A stretch of 44,686 nucleotides of DNA. Origin: Dehalococcoidia bacterium (GTDB taxonomy: Bacteria; Chloroflexota; Dehalococcoidia; DSTF01; JACRBR01). The DNA lies in the NCBI GenBank assembly GCA_021731085.1, contig JAKFYB010000035.1:1-44686 (forward strand), read 5' to 3'. The translations under genes and the position numbers were made by a program. The first letter of the stretch is position 1. Each line of letters begins with the position of its first letter. Below the pieces are notes generated by a model that saw only the letters and a program-made list of their open reading frames with translations, did no database searches and was not told the DNA's origin. Below, in pieces: positions 1-7,780 of the stretch.

Positions 1-85
1 TCCCAGGTCCCTCCCCCGATCCCTTTCTGCCCACTCACGACTTGTTACCCTCAGCCAGTCGAATCACCAATGGATGGGGTACTTC

Positions 86-1051
86 ATGACGACTCGAACG
101 TGGCGCGCCGTAGCAATCATGTGCCTGATGGCACTCCTGCTGTCGGCGGCGGCATGCAGCGGCGGTGGCGACGGCGACGAAACGCCCACCGTACCGACAA
201 TCGATGCGGCCTTCGAACAGACACAAGCAGCGGTGAACACGGAGGAGGCCCGCGCTATCGCCACGTCCACTCGCGCACCGGGGGCCGCAGAGCAACCGAC
301 TGCAGCGACTGGCGTCGTGCGTGTCGCCACCACGAACGAACTCGTCGACACAGGGCTGCTCGACGTGCTGACGCCTCTCTTTGAGGCCGAAACCGGCTAT
401 CAACTTGACGTCCTGCGTATCAGTGGATCGGCCGCACTCACAGACGCAGCCGCGAACGCTGATGCTTTGCTCGTCCACTGGACTGACGAAGAGGAAGCCA
501 TCATCACAAACGGCGATCTGATCGAACCAAGTGACGTGTTCCGTGGCGACTTCGTGATTGTTGGTGCGGATACAGATCCAGCGTCCGTGCGCAATCAAGA
601 GCGCGCGGATGACGCGCTTCGCTCGATATTCAACACCGAGGCCACCTTCATCACTACGATCGACGGAACTGCAGCCCGCGAACACGAGCTGCGCGTCTGG
701 ACGGGGCTCCAGCTTCTTCCTCAGGGTGCCTGGTATGAGTCGAGCGACCAGACCGTTCCGGCAACACTGGCGCTGGCTAGCGAACGAGGAGGCTACGCGA
801 TCAGTGATCGATTCTCGTATCTCGCGGCCGGCAACGAGATCCAGCTGGAAATACTGTTGGCCGGCGACCCCGCGCAGGTGGACGCATACCGAATCATGAT
901 TGTGAATCCGGACGTGCAGCCGAACGTCAACGCTGAGGGTGCGCGCGCATTCGCGGCCTTCCTCGTGCGGCCTGACGTGCAGCAAATCATCAGCGAGTTT
1001 GGGGTGGCGGAGTTTGGCGAGGCGATCTTCGTGCCGACGGCCGGTGGCTAG
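86..1051 (+). CDS. TupA-like substrate-binding lipoprotein
   Basis: Predicted extracytoplasmic solute-binding lipoprotein of the tungstate-binding TupA type. The N-terminus is basic and hydrophobic and ends in SAAAC, a lipobox-like site with Cys about residue 24. The mature part follows the TupA pattern: VATTNE near the start, GLLDVLTPLFEAETGY, ADALLVHW, FVIVGADTDP, GAWYES, an ATLALASERGGYAISDR block and a terminal FGEAIFVP. The start at 86 is preferred over 74 because GGATGGGG lies 6 nt upstream. The usual TupA ligand segment RGDxSGTHxxE is replaced by a TIDGTAAREHE stretch, and TTST by TTNE, so the ligand may not be tungstate. No permease or ATPase follows; the next gene is convergent and shares its stop bases. 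Fold is confident, ligand is not. Confidence 0.8.
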   Translation: MTTRTWRAVAIMCLMALLLSAAACSGGGDGDETPTVPTIDAAFEQTQAAVNTEEARAIATSTRAPGAAEQPTAATGVVRVATTNELVDTGLLDVLTPLFEAETGYQLDVLRISGSAALTDAAANADALLVHWTDEEEAIITNGDLIEPSDVFRGDFVIVGADTDPASVRNQERADDALRSIFNTEATFITTIDGTAAREHELRVWTGLQLLPQGAWYESSDQTVPATLALASERGGYAISDRFSYLAAGNEIQLEILLAGDPAQVDAYRIMIVNPDVQPNVNAEGARAFAAFLVRPDVQQIISEFGVAEFGEAIFVPTAGG

Positions 1052-1554
1052 GCCGTTCCAACCACGTTCACAAGCACCCGGCGCGGGCGTGGGTGATCCA
1101 GCTCGATGAGAAACACGCGCTGCCATGTGCCCAGCGTCACACGGCCATCAACGACCGGAATCGTCTCGCTCGTACCGAGGAACAGGTGCTGGACGTGGGC
1201 ATGGCCGTTGGCGCACTCGTCGGGGTTCATGTTGACGGTGCGGCGGCTGAAGTCGTTGTGCTCGTAGTAGGCGTTCGGTGGGGCGAACTGGCGCAACGTC
1301 CGGGCAAGGTCGCGAAGCAGCAGCGGCTCGTGCTCGTTGATCTTGATGGCGGCCGTCGTGTGCTGCGAGAAGATGGCCACCTGGCCGAACCTGACGCCCG
1401 ACGCCTCGATGACCGAAATCACATCATCGGTGATGTCGATGAACTCCGGGGCCGTGCTGGTTTCGTATTCCAGCGCCTCGCACAAGACAAGCGCAGCAGG
1501 GGCATCCGAACGGGAGACGGTCTCGCGGCGCGGCTCGACGACGGATACTTTCAT
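1048..1554 (-). CDS. yjbQ: YjbQ family protein (UPF0047, thiamine-phosphate-synthase-like)
   Basis: A 168-residue single-domain protein of the YjbQ/UPF0047 family. Family features visible are FSQHTTAAIKINE, a region rich in His/Asn (NAYYEHNDFSRRTVNMNPDE), ANGHAHVQHLFLGTSETIPV and GTWQRVFLIELDHPRPR. Members have been reported to have weak thiamine-phosphate-synthase activity that rescues thiE mutants; the true role is unclear. A full thiamine operon with its own thiE lies 8 kb away, so this is not the main enzyme. It is about 20 residues longer at the N-terminus than many members. Its stop codon overlaps the convergent stop of the TupA-like gene in the tetramer CTAG. Confidence 0.88.
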   Translation of the reverse strand: MKVSVVEPRRETVSRSDAPAALVLCEALEYETSTAPEFIDITDDVISVIEASGVRFGQVAIFSQHTTAAIKINEHEPLLLRDLARTLRQFAPPNAYYEHNDFSRRTVNMNPDECANGHAHVQHLFLGTSETIPVVDGRVTLGTWQRVFLIELDHPRPRRVLVNVVGTA

Positions 1555-1640
1555 TGCACCACCCTTGTTCGTGGGATTCCTGCCCGCTGGAATGCGCCGT
1601 GTGCGTCCATTCTCTCGGACGACCCCTGTATTGGCAATTC

Positions 1641-1665
1641 TAGGCCTGCATAAGGCTCAGGCCTA
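1641..1665. other. Perfect 8-bp inverted repeat upstream of yjbQ
   Basis: TAGGCCTG (1641-1648) and CAGGCCTA (1658-1665) form a perfect stem with a 9-nt loop inside the 195-base gap between the DUF2203 gene and yjbQ. There is no T-run on either side, so it is not a standard terminator. An operator or attenuator-like hairpin in the yjbQ leader is possible. I see no gene in the rest of the gap (1555-1749). Confidence 0.35.
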
Positions 1666-1749
1666 CTAGCGTTTGCCGCTCCCAGTCCCATTATGGCGGC
1701 ACGCACCATAGATAGTTCGCCGTCCGCCCCCACACAGATCAGTCTGTGC

Positions 1750-2142
1750 CTACAGCACCTGCCGGTTCGCAAATCCGGTGTCGATCTCATGCCACCAGGT
1801 GATGTGTTCCTCGCCCAGCTTCCAGCAGAGGTACACGACTCGGCCTTCGCGCTCGCTCGGAAAGTCGATTAGCCCCTCGTCCAGACCCTTGAGTTCAATC
1901 CCCCACTCGTTCAACACGCGGAGCCGGTCGTTGATGTCCTCAACGAGGGCCTCGGCCTTGCGCCGCTTCTCGGCGAGCGTGTTTTCGTCGCGCACGTGCC
2001 CGTTACCGCTGGTCGAGCTCACGGCGTGCTCGAGGTAGTCGCGCACGGCGTCCACTTCACGCTTGCACGCCTGCATAGCCTCGAGCTGCTCCCGCACTTG
2101 CGAGAGCATGGCCTCCGCTTCGGCTAGCGTGAAGAGCTTCAT
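1750..2142 (-). CDS. DUF2203 family protein
   Basis: A 130-residue cytoplasmic protein that matches the DUF2203 family throughout: an N-terminal FTLAEAEAMLSQV helix, a long charged helical middle, then GIELKGLDEGLIDFPS, GRVVYLCWKLGEEHITWWHE and DTGFANRQ. Function is unknown. The middle (about residues 15-75) looks coiled-coil. It sits downstream of the TldE-like gene on the same strand with a 55-base gap that contains a heptad repeat directly before the start codon. I see no clear Shine-Dalgarno sequence and no TAnnnT box at the expected place. Confidence 0.85.
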   Translation of the reverse strand: MKLFTLAEAEAMLSQVREQLEAMQACKREVDAVRDYLEHAVSSTSGNGHVRDENTLAEKRRKAEALVEDINDRLRVLNEWGIELKGLDEGLIDFPSEREGRVVYLCWKLGEEHITWWHEIDTGFANRQVL

Positions 2143-2147
2143 CGCGC

Positions 2148-2168
2148 GGTCATCGATCGTCGGTCGTC
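2148..2168. repeat. Heptad array, 3 units (GACGACC type on the minus strand)
   Basis: On the plus strand the units read GGTCATC, GATCGTC, GGTCGTC, so the minus strand reads GACGACC, GACGATC, GATGACC. The array ends 5 bases before the start codon of the DUF2203 gene. The same 7-mer type (CGACGAC) occurs inside the NrtR-like gene at 14629. Confidence 0.6.
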
Positions 2169-2197
2169 ACTCGCCTTGTTGATTCCGCGAGCGAGCA

Positions 2198-3553
2198 TCA
2201 TTCTTGCGCTTCCTTCACGCCGGTGAAGTTCCACTTCGCAATCTTCAGCGAAGGCACGAGACGAGCACCCCCACCAACGTCACCCAAAACAAGCGTCAGA
2301 TCCTTGCCCACGGCATCGACGTCGTTGAGCGCCTCAACATACCCCTGTGTGAAACGCAGATCGCGAACTGGCCCGACGATCTTGCCGTCCTCGATGAGGA
2401 ACGTGCCGTCTCTTGTCATACCGGTCGTTACGACGTTGAGTGGATGGACGGTGCGCGTGTACCAGAACCGGCTCACCCAGATGCCGCGTTTGACGTCCTT
2501 GATCATGTCATCGACCGATGCGTCGCCCGGCGCCATGAACAGATGCAAAGGCAGAGGGCCAATCGTAGCCCCCGCAGGCAGCGCGTGCCCGGTCGAACGC
2601 TGGTCGCCGCCAGTCTTGTTCGCGTAGTACGTGTCCCAACAAACGCCCTTCGCCACGCCGTTCTCGATGAAGTCAACGCGCTGCTTCGGCACGCCCTCGT
2701 AATCGAAGGCCGCCGGTAAGCCTCGCTCGTCGAAACCGTCGTCCCAGATGCTGATGTTCTCACCCATGATGCGCTCACCAATGCGGCCAGCCATGAAGCT
2801 TCGCTTTTCCATGAAGGCGAGCGCTCCGAACGACAGGTAAGAAAAGAAGTCCAACATGTCGCACACCGCGTACGGCGCGAGAATCACCTCGTACTCGCCG
2901 GGATCGACGGTGATTGGGTGGACGCCGCGGACAGCCCCATCGACGGCCTCGCGCGCGATGTCCGCGCCGTCGATATCAGCGATGTCCTTGCTCACGCGCG
3001 CTGCATAACCGGAAGACGTCTCGGACATGACGACGGTGTTGACGTCAGCCTGCGTTTCCGTGCCATACGCGAAGACGCCAAACGAGTTCGCGAGCGCCAA
3101 TTCCTGCGCCGTCGTGTGGAACGCGCCCGCTGCCGTCAACCCTGCCCGCGACGACGCCTCGCAGATCTGCCCGACGACCGATGCGCGCTCCTCCGGGCCG
3201 CAACGCGCTGTGGCCTCGACGTAGCTGTTGACCTTCCCGACGGGCGCCGGCCGCGGAAGTGAGCGGAAGTCCTCATTCTCACGCTGATGCTGCGCCAGTT
3301 CGACCGCACGTTGCGCGAGCCGCACAAGCGCCTCCTCAGAGATTTCGTTCGAGGACGCGATGCCGATCTTCTGACCGATGACGGCCCTCACGCGGACATC
3401 CACGTCGATGTGCTCGACGTTCTGGTGGATGTAGTTGTTCGCGAAGCGGGTGAGCGCGGAGTCGTTCGAGAAGACCTCGACCTCGGTCTGGTCCGCGCGG
3501 CTCGCATTGAGAACCGTATCAACGACGCGCCGGACTTCAGATTCGCCGAGCAT
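2198..3553 (-). CDS. TldE/PmbA-like protein of the TldD/PmbA family
   Basis: About 451 residues of the TldD/PmbA metalloprotease family. It carries the N-terminal EVEVFSNDSALTRFANNYIHQN block, DVRVRAVIGQKIGIASSNE and, near the C-terminus, GIWVSRFWYTRTVHPLNVVTTGMTRDG and GPVRDLRFTQGYVEAL. The TldD catalytic HExxxH motif is absent, so this is the TldE-type partner, which in studied systems forms a heterodimer with the zinc-bearing TldD. No tldD is in the window; in this direction it would be expected elsewhere. Start: an ATG at 3553 preceded by GAGG five bases away is chosen over an upstream GTG at 3559. In other bacteria TldD/TldE process modified peptides such as microcin B17; the substrate here is unknown. 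Confidence 0.85.
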   Translation of the reverse strand: MLGESEVRRVVDTVLNASRADQTEVEVFSNDSALTRFANNYIHQNVEHIDVDVRVRAVIGQKIGIASSNEISEEALVRLAQRAVELAQHQRENEDFRSLPRPAPVGKVNSYVEATARCGPEERASVVGQICEASSRAGLTAAGAFHTTAQELALANSFGVFAYGTETQADVNTVVMSETSSGYAARVSKDIADIDGADIAREAVDGAVRGVHPITVDPGEYEVILAPYAVCDMLDFFSYLSFGALAFMEKRSFMAGRIGERIMGENISIWDDGFDERGLPAAFDYEGVPKQRVDFIENGVAKGVCWDTYYANKTGGDQRSTGHALPAGATIGPLPLHLFMAPGDASVDDMIKDVKRGIWVSRFWYTRTVHPLNVVTTGMTRDGTFLIEDGKIVGPVRDLRFTQGYVEALNDVDAVGKDLTLVLGDVGGGARLVPSLKIAKWNFTGVKEAQE

Positions 3554-3646
3554 GTTCACCTCACGCTGTCATTGGAAGACTGGTGTGTTTGGGTGATTTG
3601 TTAGACCACGACGGCCCACTATACGAATCCGGGCCGGTACGGGCGA

Positions 3647-4339
3647 TTAGGCGCGCGTGAACGTGACGGCGTGAACCGACGCCGCGCCGGCATCAAGCAG
3701 CCCCGACGAGCAGGCTCCGAGGGTTGCACCTGTGGTCACGACGTCGTCCACGAGAAGGACGTGGCGGCCGGCCACCCGGCCCGAGTCGGCGGCGAACGCG
3801 CCGCTCACGATGTCGCGGCGTTCGTCGCGATCCATCGTCTGGGCGAGCGGCTTCGTCTTGCGAACCCGCCTGGCCGCGCGCGCGTCGAAGTCGACGCCGG
3901 CCCCTCGTGAGAGTTCGCGCGCGAGAAGCTCAGCCTGGTTGTAGCCGCGCGCCCGCTGGCGAGTCGGGTGCAACGGCACAGGTACGATCAGGTCGATTTC
4001 GGTGTCCACGACCGAATCAAGCATCAGGCGGGCGAGCGGCTCCGCGAGCGAGCTGAGACCGTCGTACTTGAGCAGGTGGACGAGCGTACGTGCGCCGTCC
4101 TCATGTGCGAACGGCGATCGCACCGACGCGAACGGCGGAGGTACATCACGACAGTGCTGACAAATCGACCCTGTCTTGATGTCATCCCAACAGAAAGCGC
4201 AGCGCGGATCCTCTGCGAGCGGGAGCGTCGCCTCACATAGGTCGCACAACAAAGCGCCAGGTTCGCCGCGTATGGCGCACTGCGGCGGGAAGAGCAGTTC
4301 GAGTGCGACACGGGAGGCGCGTTCGAGGAGTGCGGGCAT
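3647..4339 (-). CDS. comF: ComF family phosphoribosyltransferase-like protein
   Basis: A 230-residue ComF-type protein: an N-terminal zinc-finger region followed by a PRTase fold. LLCDLCEATLP, RCAFCWDD and ICQHC supply Cys pairs. The first knuckle, normally CxxC, reads CAIRG here, so one ligand is missing. The PRPP loop HVLLVDDVVTTGATLGA is intact, and so is the VPLHPTRQRARGYNQAELLA segment. ComF acts in DNA uptake and processing during competence in some bacteria; its role in non-competent ones is unclear. The ATG at 4339 follows a TATACT box 9 nt upstream with no Shine-Dalgarno, so the leader is probably about 3 nt. An upstream start at 4378 would run over the promoter. It is divergent from the MoaD-MoaE gene. 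Confidence 0.9.
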   Translation of the reverse strand: MPALLERASRVALELLFPPQCAIRGEPGALLCDLCEATLPLAEDPRCAFCWDDIKTGSICQHCRDVPPPFASVRSPFAHEDGARTLVHLLKYDGLSSLAEPLARLMLDSVVDTEIDLIVPVPLHPTRQRARGYNQAELLARELSRGAGVDFDARAARRVRKTKPLAQTMDRDERRDIVSGAFAADSGRVAGRHVLLVDDVVTTGATLGACSSGLLDAGAASVHAVTFTRA

Positions 4340-4348
4340 CGTTCGGCG

Positions 4349-4354
4349 AGTATA
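4349..4354 (-). promoter_or_regulatory. -10 box TATACT for comF
   Basis: Minus-strand TATACT, 9 nt before the comF ATG. The predicted transcript start lies about 3 nt upstream of the start codon. No recognisable -35 box. Confidence 0.5.
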
Positions 4355-4398
4355 CGTATTCGAATGCCAGCGGCGCATCCATCATGTCAACCGGCGGC

Positions 4399-4404
4399 TA
4401 CAAT
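4399..4404 (+). promoter_or_regulatory. Leaderless -10 box TACAAT for the MoaD-MoaE gene
   Basis: TACAAT followed by exactly 6 nt and the ATG at 4411. With normal -10 geometry transcription starts at the A of the ATG. No Shine-Dalgarno is present. Confidence 0.6.
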
Positions 4405-4410
4405 CTGTGC

Positions 4411-5100
4411 ATGGAAGTCAAGACGCGACTCTTCGCGGGACTGCATCAACTCGTCGGCGAGCGCGTGGTGACGCTCGAAGTTCCAGCGGGGGCAACCGCA
4501 GCCGCCCTGCGCGACCGGCTTGGGGAGCGGTTTCCGCAGGTCCGCGATCTACTCCCAAACGTCGTCTGCGCAGTGGCGGAGGAGTACGTCTCGATGGAAT
4601 ACGTCTTGCAAGAAGGCGATGACGTCGCCTTGATTCCACCCGTGAGCGGTGGCTCCGGAGAAGGAGACGGGATGTTCGCGATCGGGCCGGGGCCGCTCGA
4701 TCCAGCACCACTTGTCGAGTCCGTGCGCCGTGACGAGAGCGGCGCAGTCACCCTGTTCTACGGCGTCGTCCGCAACGAGAACCTCGGCCGGAACGTGATG
4801 TACCTGGAGTACGACGCCTATCCGGAAATGGCGGTTAAGAAGATGCGCGAAGTGGCCGCCGAGGTGCGAGCGAAGTACAACGTGACCGGAGTCGGCGTCC
4901 TGCACCGAACGGGACGCTTGGAAATCGGCGAAACAAGCCTGCTCGTCGCCGTCTCGTCAGGTCATCGCAAGGAGGCGTTCGAGGCGTGTCACTTTGCCGT
5001 CGACCGGATCAAGCAGATCGTGCCCGTCTGGAAGAAGGAAGTATTCGAAGGCGGCGAACAATGGATCGAGGGCAACCAGCCCACCCCGAGCGGGGGCTAA
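4411..5100 (+). CDS. moaX: MoaD-MoaE fusion, molybdopterin synthase
   Basis: Both subunits of molybdopterin synthase in one 229-residue chain. Residues 1-81 are the ubiquitin-like sulfur carrier MoaD, ending in LIPPVSGG. From about residue 95 it is MoaE: a GAVTLFYGVVRNENLGR start, LEYDAYPEMA, HRTGRLEIGE, SSGHRKEAFEACHFAVDRIK and the catalytic-lysine region PVWKKEVFEGG. The MoaD Gly-Gly is internal (Gly80-Gly81-Ser82) although a free C-terminal glycine is needed for thiocarboxylation. Mycobacterium MoaX has the same design and is reported to be cleaved after its Gly-Gly, so cleavage is inferred here. Transcription looks leaderless. The stop overlaps that of the convergent zinc-ribbon gene. Confidence 0.93.
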   Translation: MEVKTRLFAGLHQLVGERVVTLEVPAGATAAALRDRLGERFPQVRDLLPNVVCAVAEEYVSMEYVLQEGDDVALIPPVSGGSGEGDGMFAIGPGPLDPAPLVESVRRDESGAVTLFYGVVRNENLGRNVMYLEYDAYPEMAVKKMREVAAEVRAKYNVTGVGVLHRTGRLEIGETSLLVAVSSGHRKEAFEACHFAVDRIKQIVPVWKKEVFEGGEQWIEGNQPTPSGG

Positions 5101-5396
5101 CGCGCTGCCATCGCATGAGTAGCCTCGAAGCAGCCGCTGCAATACACAGGCTTATCAAACCTCGGGACGAAGGGCACTGTTGCCGTTCCTCCGCATTCGG
5201 CACACGTTACCGTCGTCATCTCCCGCGGCGCACCGCCGGATGCGGTCCGGTCGCGCCGACGTTGCGATCGGCACGTGGGACAACGCTGAGGCTGGTTAAC
5301 AAGACCCTTCTCCACATAGAAGCCTTGCTCGCCAGCCGTGAAGATGAAGGTGCCCGCGCAATCGCGGCAAGTCAGTGTCATGTCTTCGAATGCCAC
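5097..5396 (-). CDS. Small two-zinc-ribbon protein (zf-trcl type)
   Basis: A 99-residue protein with two zinc ribbons. The first (about residues 9-45) has CRDC, a TFIFTAGEQGFYVEKG core and CPTC, typical of the zf-trcl/probable zinc-ribbon family. The second (about 63-90) has CAECGG, TVPFVPRFDKPVYC and a final Cys. Function is unknown; RNA or protein binding is possible. It starts with GTG at 5396, with TAGGAGGG about 8 nt upstream. It is divergent from the Nudix gene across a 154-base region and its stop shares bases with the convergent MoaD-MoaE stop. Confidence 0.85.
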   Translation of the reverse strand: MAFEDMTLTCRDCAGTFIFTAGEQGFYVEKGLVNQPQRCPTCRSQRRRDRTASGGAPREMTTVTCAECGGTATVPFVPRFDKPVYCSGCFEATHAMAAR

Positions 5397-5504
5397 CGTG
5401 GTTCCCTCCTACAGCAGTACGAAAGCATCCGCGACCGGCGTTCTCAGGTCTCGCCGATCATGGATGAGGGCGATCTTATGACTGGTTCGGACTTACAGTC
5501 AAGC

Positions 5505-5520
5505 TATTCGGTAGCGAATA
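5505..5520. promoter_or_regulatory. Palindrome TATTCG-gtag-CGAATA between divergent genes
   Basis: A perfect 6-bp inverted repeat with a 4-nt spacer, 30 bases before the Nudix start and in the 154-base divergent gap (5397-5550). It could be an operator. Nothing else is recognisable in the gap. Confidence 0.3.
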
Positions 5521-5550
5521 ACCGTTGTTTGCAGCGATCATGTCAATGCC

Positions 5551-6078
5551 ATGCCTGAACAGCTACCCACCGCGCGTTACTGCGTCGTCTGTGGCCACAC
5601 CCTGATCAAACGCCGCATCGAGGCTGAGGGTCGTACGCGCCTCCAATGCGAGAGCTGTGGCCACATTCACTACGTCAACCCGCGCGTCGTCACTGCGATC
5701 ATCGTCGAACATTCCGGTCGAGTGCTGCTCCAGCAGCGCGCGATCGAGCCAGGACTAGGCAAGTGGACGTTCCCGGGCGGCTTCCTTGAGATGGGCGAGA
5801 CCCCAGAAGCCGGCGCCATCCGCGAGACGAAGGAAGAAGTTGGTCTCGACGTCACAATCACGGCCTTACATGGCGTGTACTCACGTCCGCACGTCGGCAT
5901 CACGCTCATCGTCTACCTAGGCACGAGCGAGAGCGACGCAGCCGTCGTCGGTGACTTCGAGTCGATGGCCGTCCGCTGGTACGCGCCTGACAAGATTCCG
6001 TGGGCCGACCTGGCGTTCGAAAGGACCGAGCAGGCGCTGCGCGAGTACATCAGCCGCACGACGGCGATCGACCTGTAA
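5551..6078 (+). CDS. Nudix hydrolase with N-terminal zinc ribbon
   Basis: A 175-residue Nudix hydrolase. The N-terminal ribbon has CVVCGH and CESCGHIHYVNPR, as in NADH pyrophosphatase-type and related Nudix proteins. The Nudix box GGFLEMGETPEAGAIRETKE plus EVGL is intact (GX5EX7REUXEEXGU), so it should be an active Mg-dependent pyrophosphohydrolase. The substrate is probably a nucleoside diphosphate derivative (NADH, ADP-ribose or similar), but the sequence does not decide. It precedes trmD by 30 bases, and its stop codon lies inside the heptad array that carries the trmD promoter. I see no clear Shine-Dalgarno before the ATG. Confidence 0.88.
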   Translation: MPEQLPTARYCVVCGHTLIKRRIEAEGRTRLQCESCGHIHYVNPRVVTAIIVEHSGRVLLQQRAIEPGLGKWTFPGGFLEMGETPEAGAIRETKEEVGLDVTITALHGVYSRPHVGITLIVYLGTSESDAAVVGDFESMAVRWYAPDKIPWADLAFERTEQALREYISRTTAIDL

Positions 6079-6106
6079 CCAGTCACCTGTCACCTGTAAC
6101 CTACGC
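6072..6106. repeat. Heptad array, 5 units (CCTGTAA type)
   Basis: Units CCTGTAA, CCAGTCA, CCTGTCA, CCTGTAA, CCTACGC in perfect 7-base phase. It begins within the last codons of the Nudix gene and ends 2 bases before trmD. The junction of units 4 and 5 makes the TAACCT promoter box of trmD. Confidence 0.75.
6097..6102 (+). promoter_or_regulatory. Leaderless -10 box TAACCT for trmD
   Basis: TAACCT followed by exactly 6 nt (acgcac) and the ATG at 6109. It lies inside the heptad array, within CCTGTAACCT, a decamer repeated before the DegT gene. Confidence 0.6.
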
Positions 6107-6108
6107 AC

Positions 6109-6852
6109 ATGCGCATCGACATACTCTCACTCTTTCCGGGGATGTTCGCCGGGCCGTTCGACGCCAGCATCATCGCCCGTGCGCGGGAGTCTGGCGCCGT
6201 CGAGATCGCGATCCACAACCCGCGCGATTACACCGAAGACAAGCACCACGTCGTTGACGACTACGCATACGGTGGCGGCCCTGGCATGGTAATGAAACCG
6301 GAGCCCATCTTCGATTGCGTTGACGCTGTGCAGGCGATGACGGAGCCGCGCGCGAAGGTCGTCCTGTTGACGCCGCAGGGCCGACTCCTCACGCACGAGG
6401 TCGTCGCAGAGCTGGCTGCCGAACCGCGCCTCATCCTCATCTGCGGCCACTACGAAGGCGTCGATGAACGCGTGCGCGAGCACCTGTGCGAAGACGAGAT
6501 CAGCATCGGTGACTACGTGCTGTCCGGCGGCGAACCAGCGGCCATCGTCCTTGTCGATGCGGTGACGCGCCAGCAGCCTGGCGTCCTGGGTTCTGAGCTC
6601 TCGCTGGAAGAGGAGTCCCACGCGCAGGGACTGCTTGAATACCCACAGTACACGCGCCCAGCCGAATACCGCGGACACGCCATCCCTGACATCCTGCTAT
6701 CCGGCCATCACGCCGAGATCGCGAAGTGGCGCCGCCGGCAAAGCATCATCCGCACAGCGCGTCGCAGGCCTGATTTGCTGGCGAAGGCAGATCTCACGGA
6801 CGAAGAACGCCAACTCGCGACAGACGCTGCACATGCCATAAACGACGAGTAG
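6109..6852 (+). CDS. trmD: tRNA (guanine-37-N1)-methyltransferase TrmD
   Basis: A 247-residue SPOUT methyltransferase that makes m1G37 in tRNAs reading CNN/GGG-type codons. Hallmarks are [76 protein letters not shown] and the knot segment [24 protein letters not shown]. Length and order are normal for the family. In many bacteria trmD sits with rimM, rpsP and rplS; none of them is here. It is probably transcribed without a leader from the TAACCT box. Confidence 0.97.
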   Translation: MRIDILSLFPGMFAGPFDASIIARARESGAVEIAIHNPRDYTEDKHHVVDDYAYGGGPGMVMKPEPIFDCVDAVQAMTEPRAKVVLLTPQGRLLTHEVVAELAAEPRLILICGHYEGVDERVREHLCEDEISIGDYVLSGGEPAAIVLVDAVTRQQPGVLGSELSLEEESHAQGLLEYPQYTRPAEYRGHAIPDILLSGHHAEIAKWRRRQSIIRTARRRPDLLAKADLTDEERQLATDAAHAINDE

Positions 6853-6867
6853 ATTCAGAGGTGTTGC

Positions 6868-7647
6868 ATGGGCAGGCTCGAAGGAAAAGTCGCGATCGTC
6901 ACAGGCGCCGGCTCTCAGAACGAGGGCATCGGCAACGGGCGCGCGGCATCGGTGCTGTTCGCGCGTGAAGGCGCGAGAGTGCTGCTTGTCGACCGAATCG
7001 GTGATCGCGCGGAGGAGACGCAGCGGCAACTCAGCGAGGAAGGTCTGGCGGACTCGTGCGCGGTGTTCGCTGCCGACGTGACGGATGCTGCGCAGTGCAC
7101 GGCGATGGTTGCAGACGCGGTCGCGCGCTGGGGACGGCTCGACATTCTGCAGAACAACGTCGGCATCGGCGCGCGAGCAGGCACCGTGCTCGACATGGAC
7201 GACGCGATCTGGGATCGCATGATGCGGGTGAACGTCACGGCGATGATGCTCGCGTCAAAGGCGGCGATACCGGCGATGAAGGACAGCGGCGGTGGTGCGA
7301 TCGTGAACATCTCGTCGGTGGCAAACTGGCGGCCGCGCGGCCTGACGGCGTACGCGACATCGAAGGGTGCCGTTGAGGCGCTGACGCGCGGTCTCGCGGC
7401 CGACCACGCGCGCGACGGTATCCGGGTCAACTGCATCGAGCCCGGGCCCGTCTACACGCCGATGGTGCAGGTCGCCGGTATGTCCGACGAACTGCGGCAG
7501 GCGCGGCGCAAAGCGACAGCGCTGCAAATCGAGGGGACGGCGTGGGACATCGCCTGGGCGTCCGTATATCTCGCGTCGGACGAGTCACGCTACGTGACCG
7601 GCGTTGTGCTACCGGTGGACGGCGGGCTGTTGCTTACGTCGCGGTAG
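6868..7647 (+). CDS. SDR family oxidoreductase
   Basis: A 259-residue short-chain dehydrogenase/reductase. It has an expanded cofactor loop (TGAGSQNEGIGNGRA rather than TGxxxGIG), LLVDRIGDR at the end of beta-2, NNVG in place of NNAG, and the Ser-Tyr-Lys set in ISSVANW...YATSKGAV. The ending DESRYVTGVVLPVDGGL is classical. The acidic residue after beta-2 suggests NAD(H). The substrate is unknown. GAGG precedes the ATG by 7 nt. It lies 15 bases after trmD, so the two may share a transcript; the TPP riboswitch begins just after its stop. Confidence 0.88.
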   Translation: MGRLEGKVAIVTGAGSQNEGIGNGRAASVLFAREGARVLLVDRIGDRAEETQRQLSEEGLADSCAVFAADVTDAAQCTAMVADAVARWGRLDILQNNVGIGARAGTVLDMDDAIWDRMMRVNVTAMMLASKAAIPAMKDSGGGAIVNISSVANWRPRGLTAYATSKGAVEALTRGLAADHARDGIRVNCIEPGPVYTPMVQVAGMSDELRQARRKATALQIEGTAWDIAWASVYLASDESRYVTGVVLPVDGGLLLTSR

Positions 7648-7653
7648 CTTGAC

Positions 7654-7780
7654 TCCCTCCGCCCGCCTCCGTAGCCTGCAAGAGCGCTGCCAGTTCCGCG
7701 GGAGCTGTCCGACGGGGACGGCTGAGAGGCCTTCGGGCGACCGCTGAACCTGAACCGGGTAATGCCGGCGCAGGGAGGGA
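7654..7780 (+). ncRNA. TPP riboswitch (THI element) controlling the thiamine operon
   Basis: The aptamer core runs about 7690-7780. Conserved elements are gcggGAGC at the 5' side, CGGCTGAGAG (7719-7728), a short hairpin, CTGAACCTGA (7744-7753), CCGGGTAATGCCGGCG and the closing cAGGGAggga. P2 can form between GCGG (7698-7701) and CCGC (7741-7744). The last bases, GGAGGGA, are also the Shine-Dalgarno of thiD, 6 nt before its ATG, so translational control is likely. TCCCTCC at 7654-7660 is a perfect complement of GGAGGGA (7774-7780) and could sequester it. No terminator stem with a T-run follows. Confidence 0.93.

Noticed and set aside
1551-1790. A 79-codon minus-strand frame between yjbQ and the DUF2203 gene
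   Set aside because: No family features, overlaps the 3' end of DUF2203, and contains the hairpin; more likely non-coding leader.
7654-7660. TCCCTCC taken as the standard P1 strand of the TPP aptamer
   Set aside because: It lies about 37 bases before the conserved GGGAGC segment, farther than a normal P1 strand, so I treat it as a possible sequestering strand instead.
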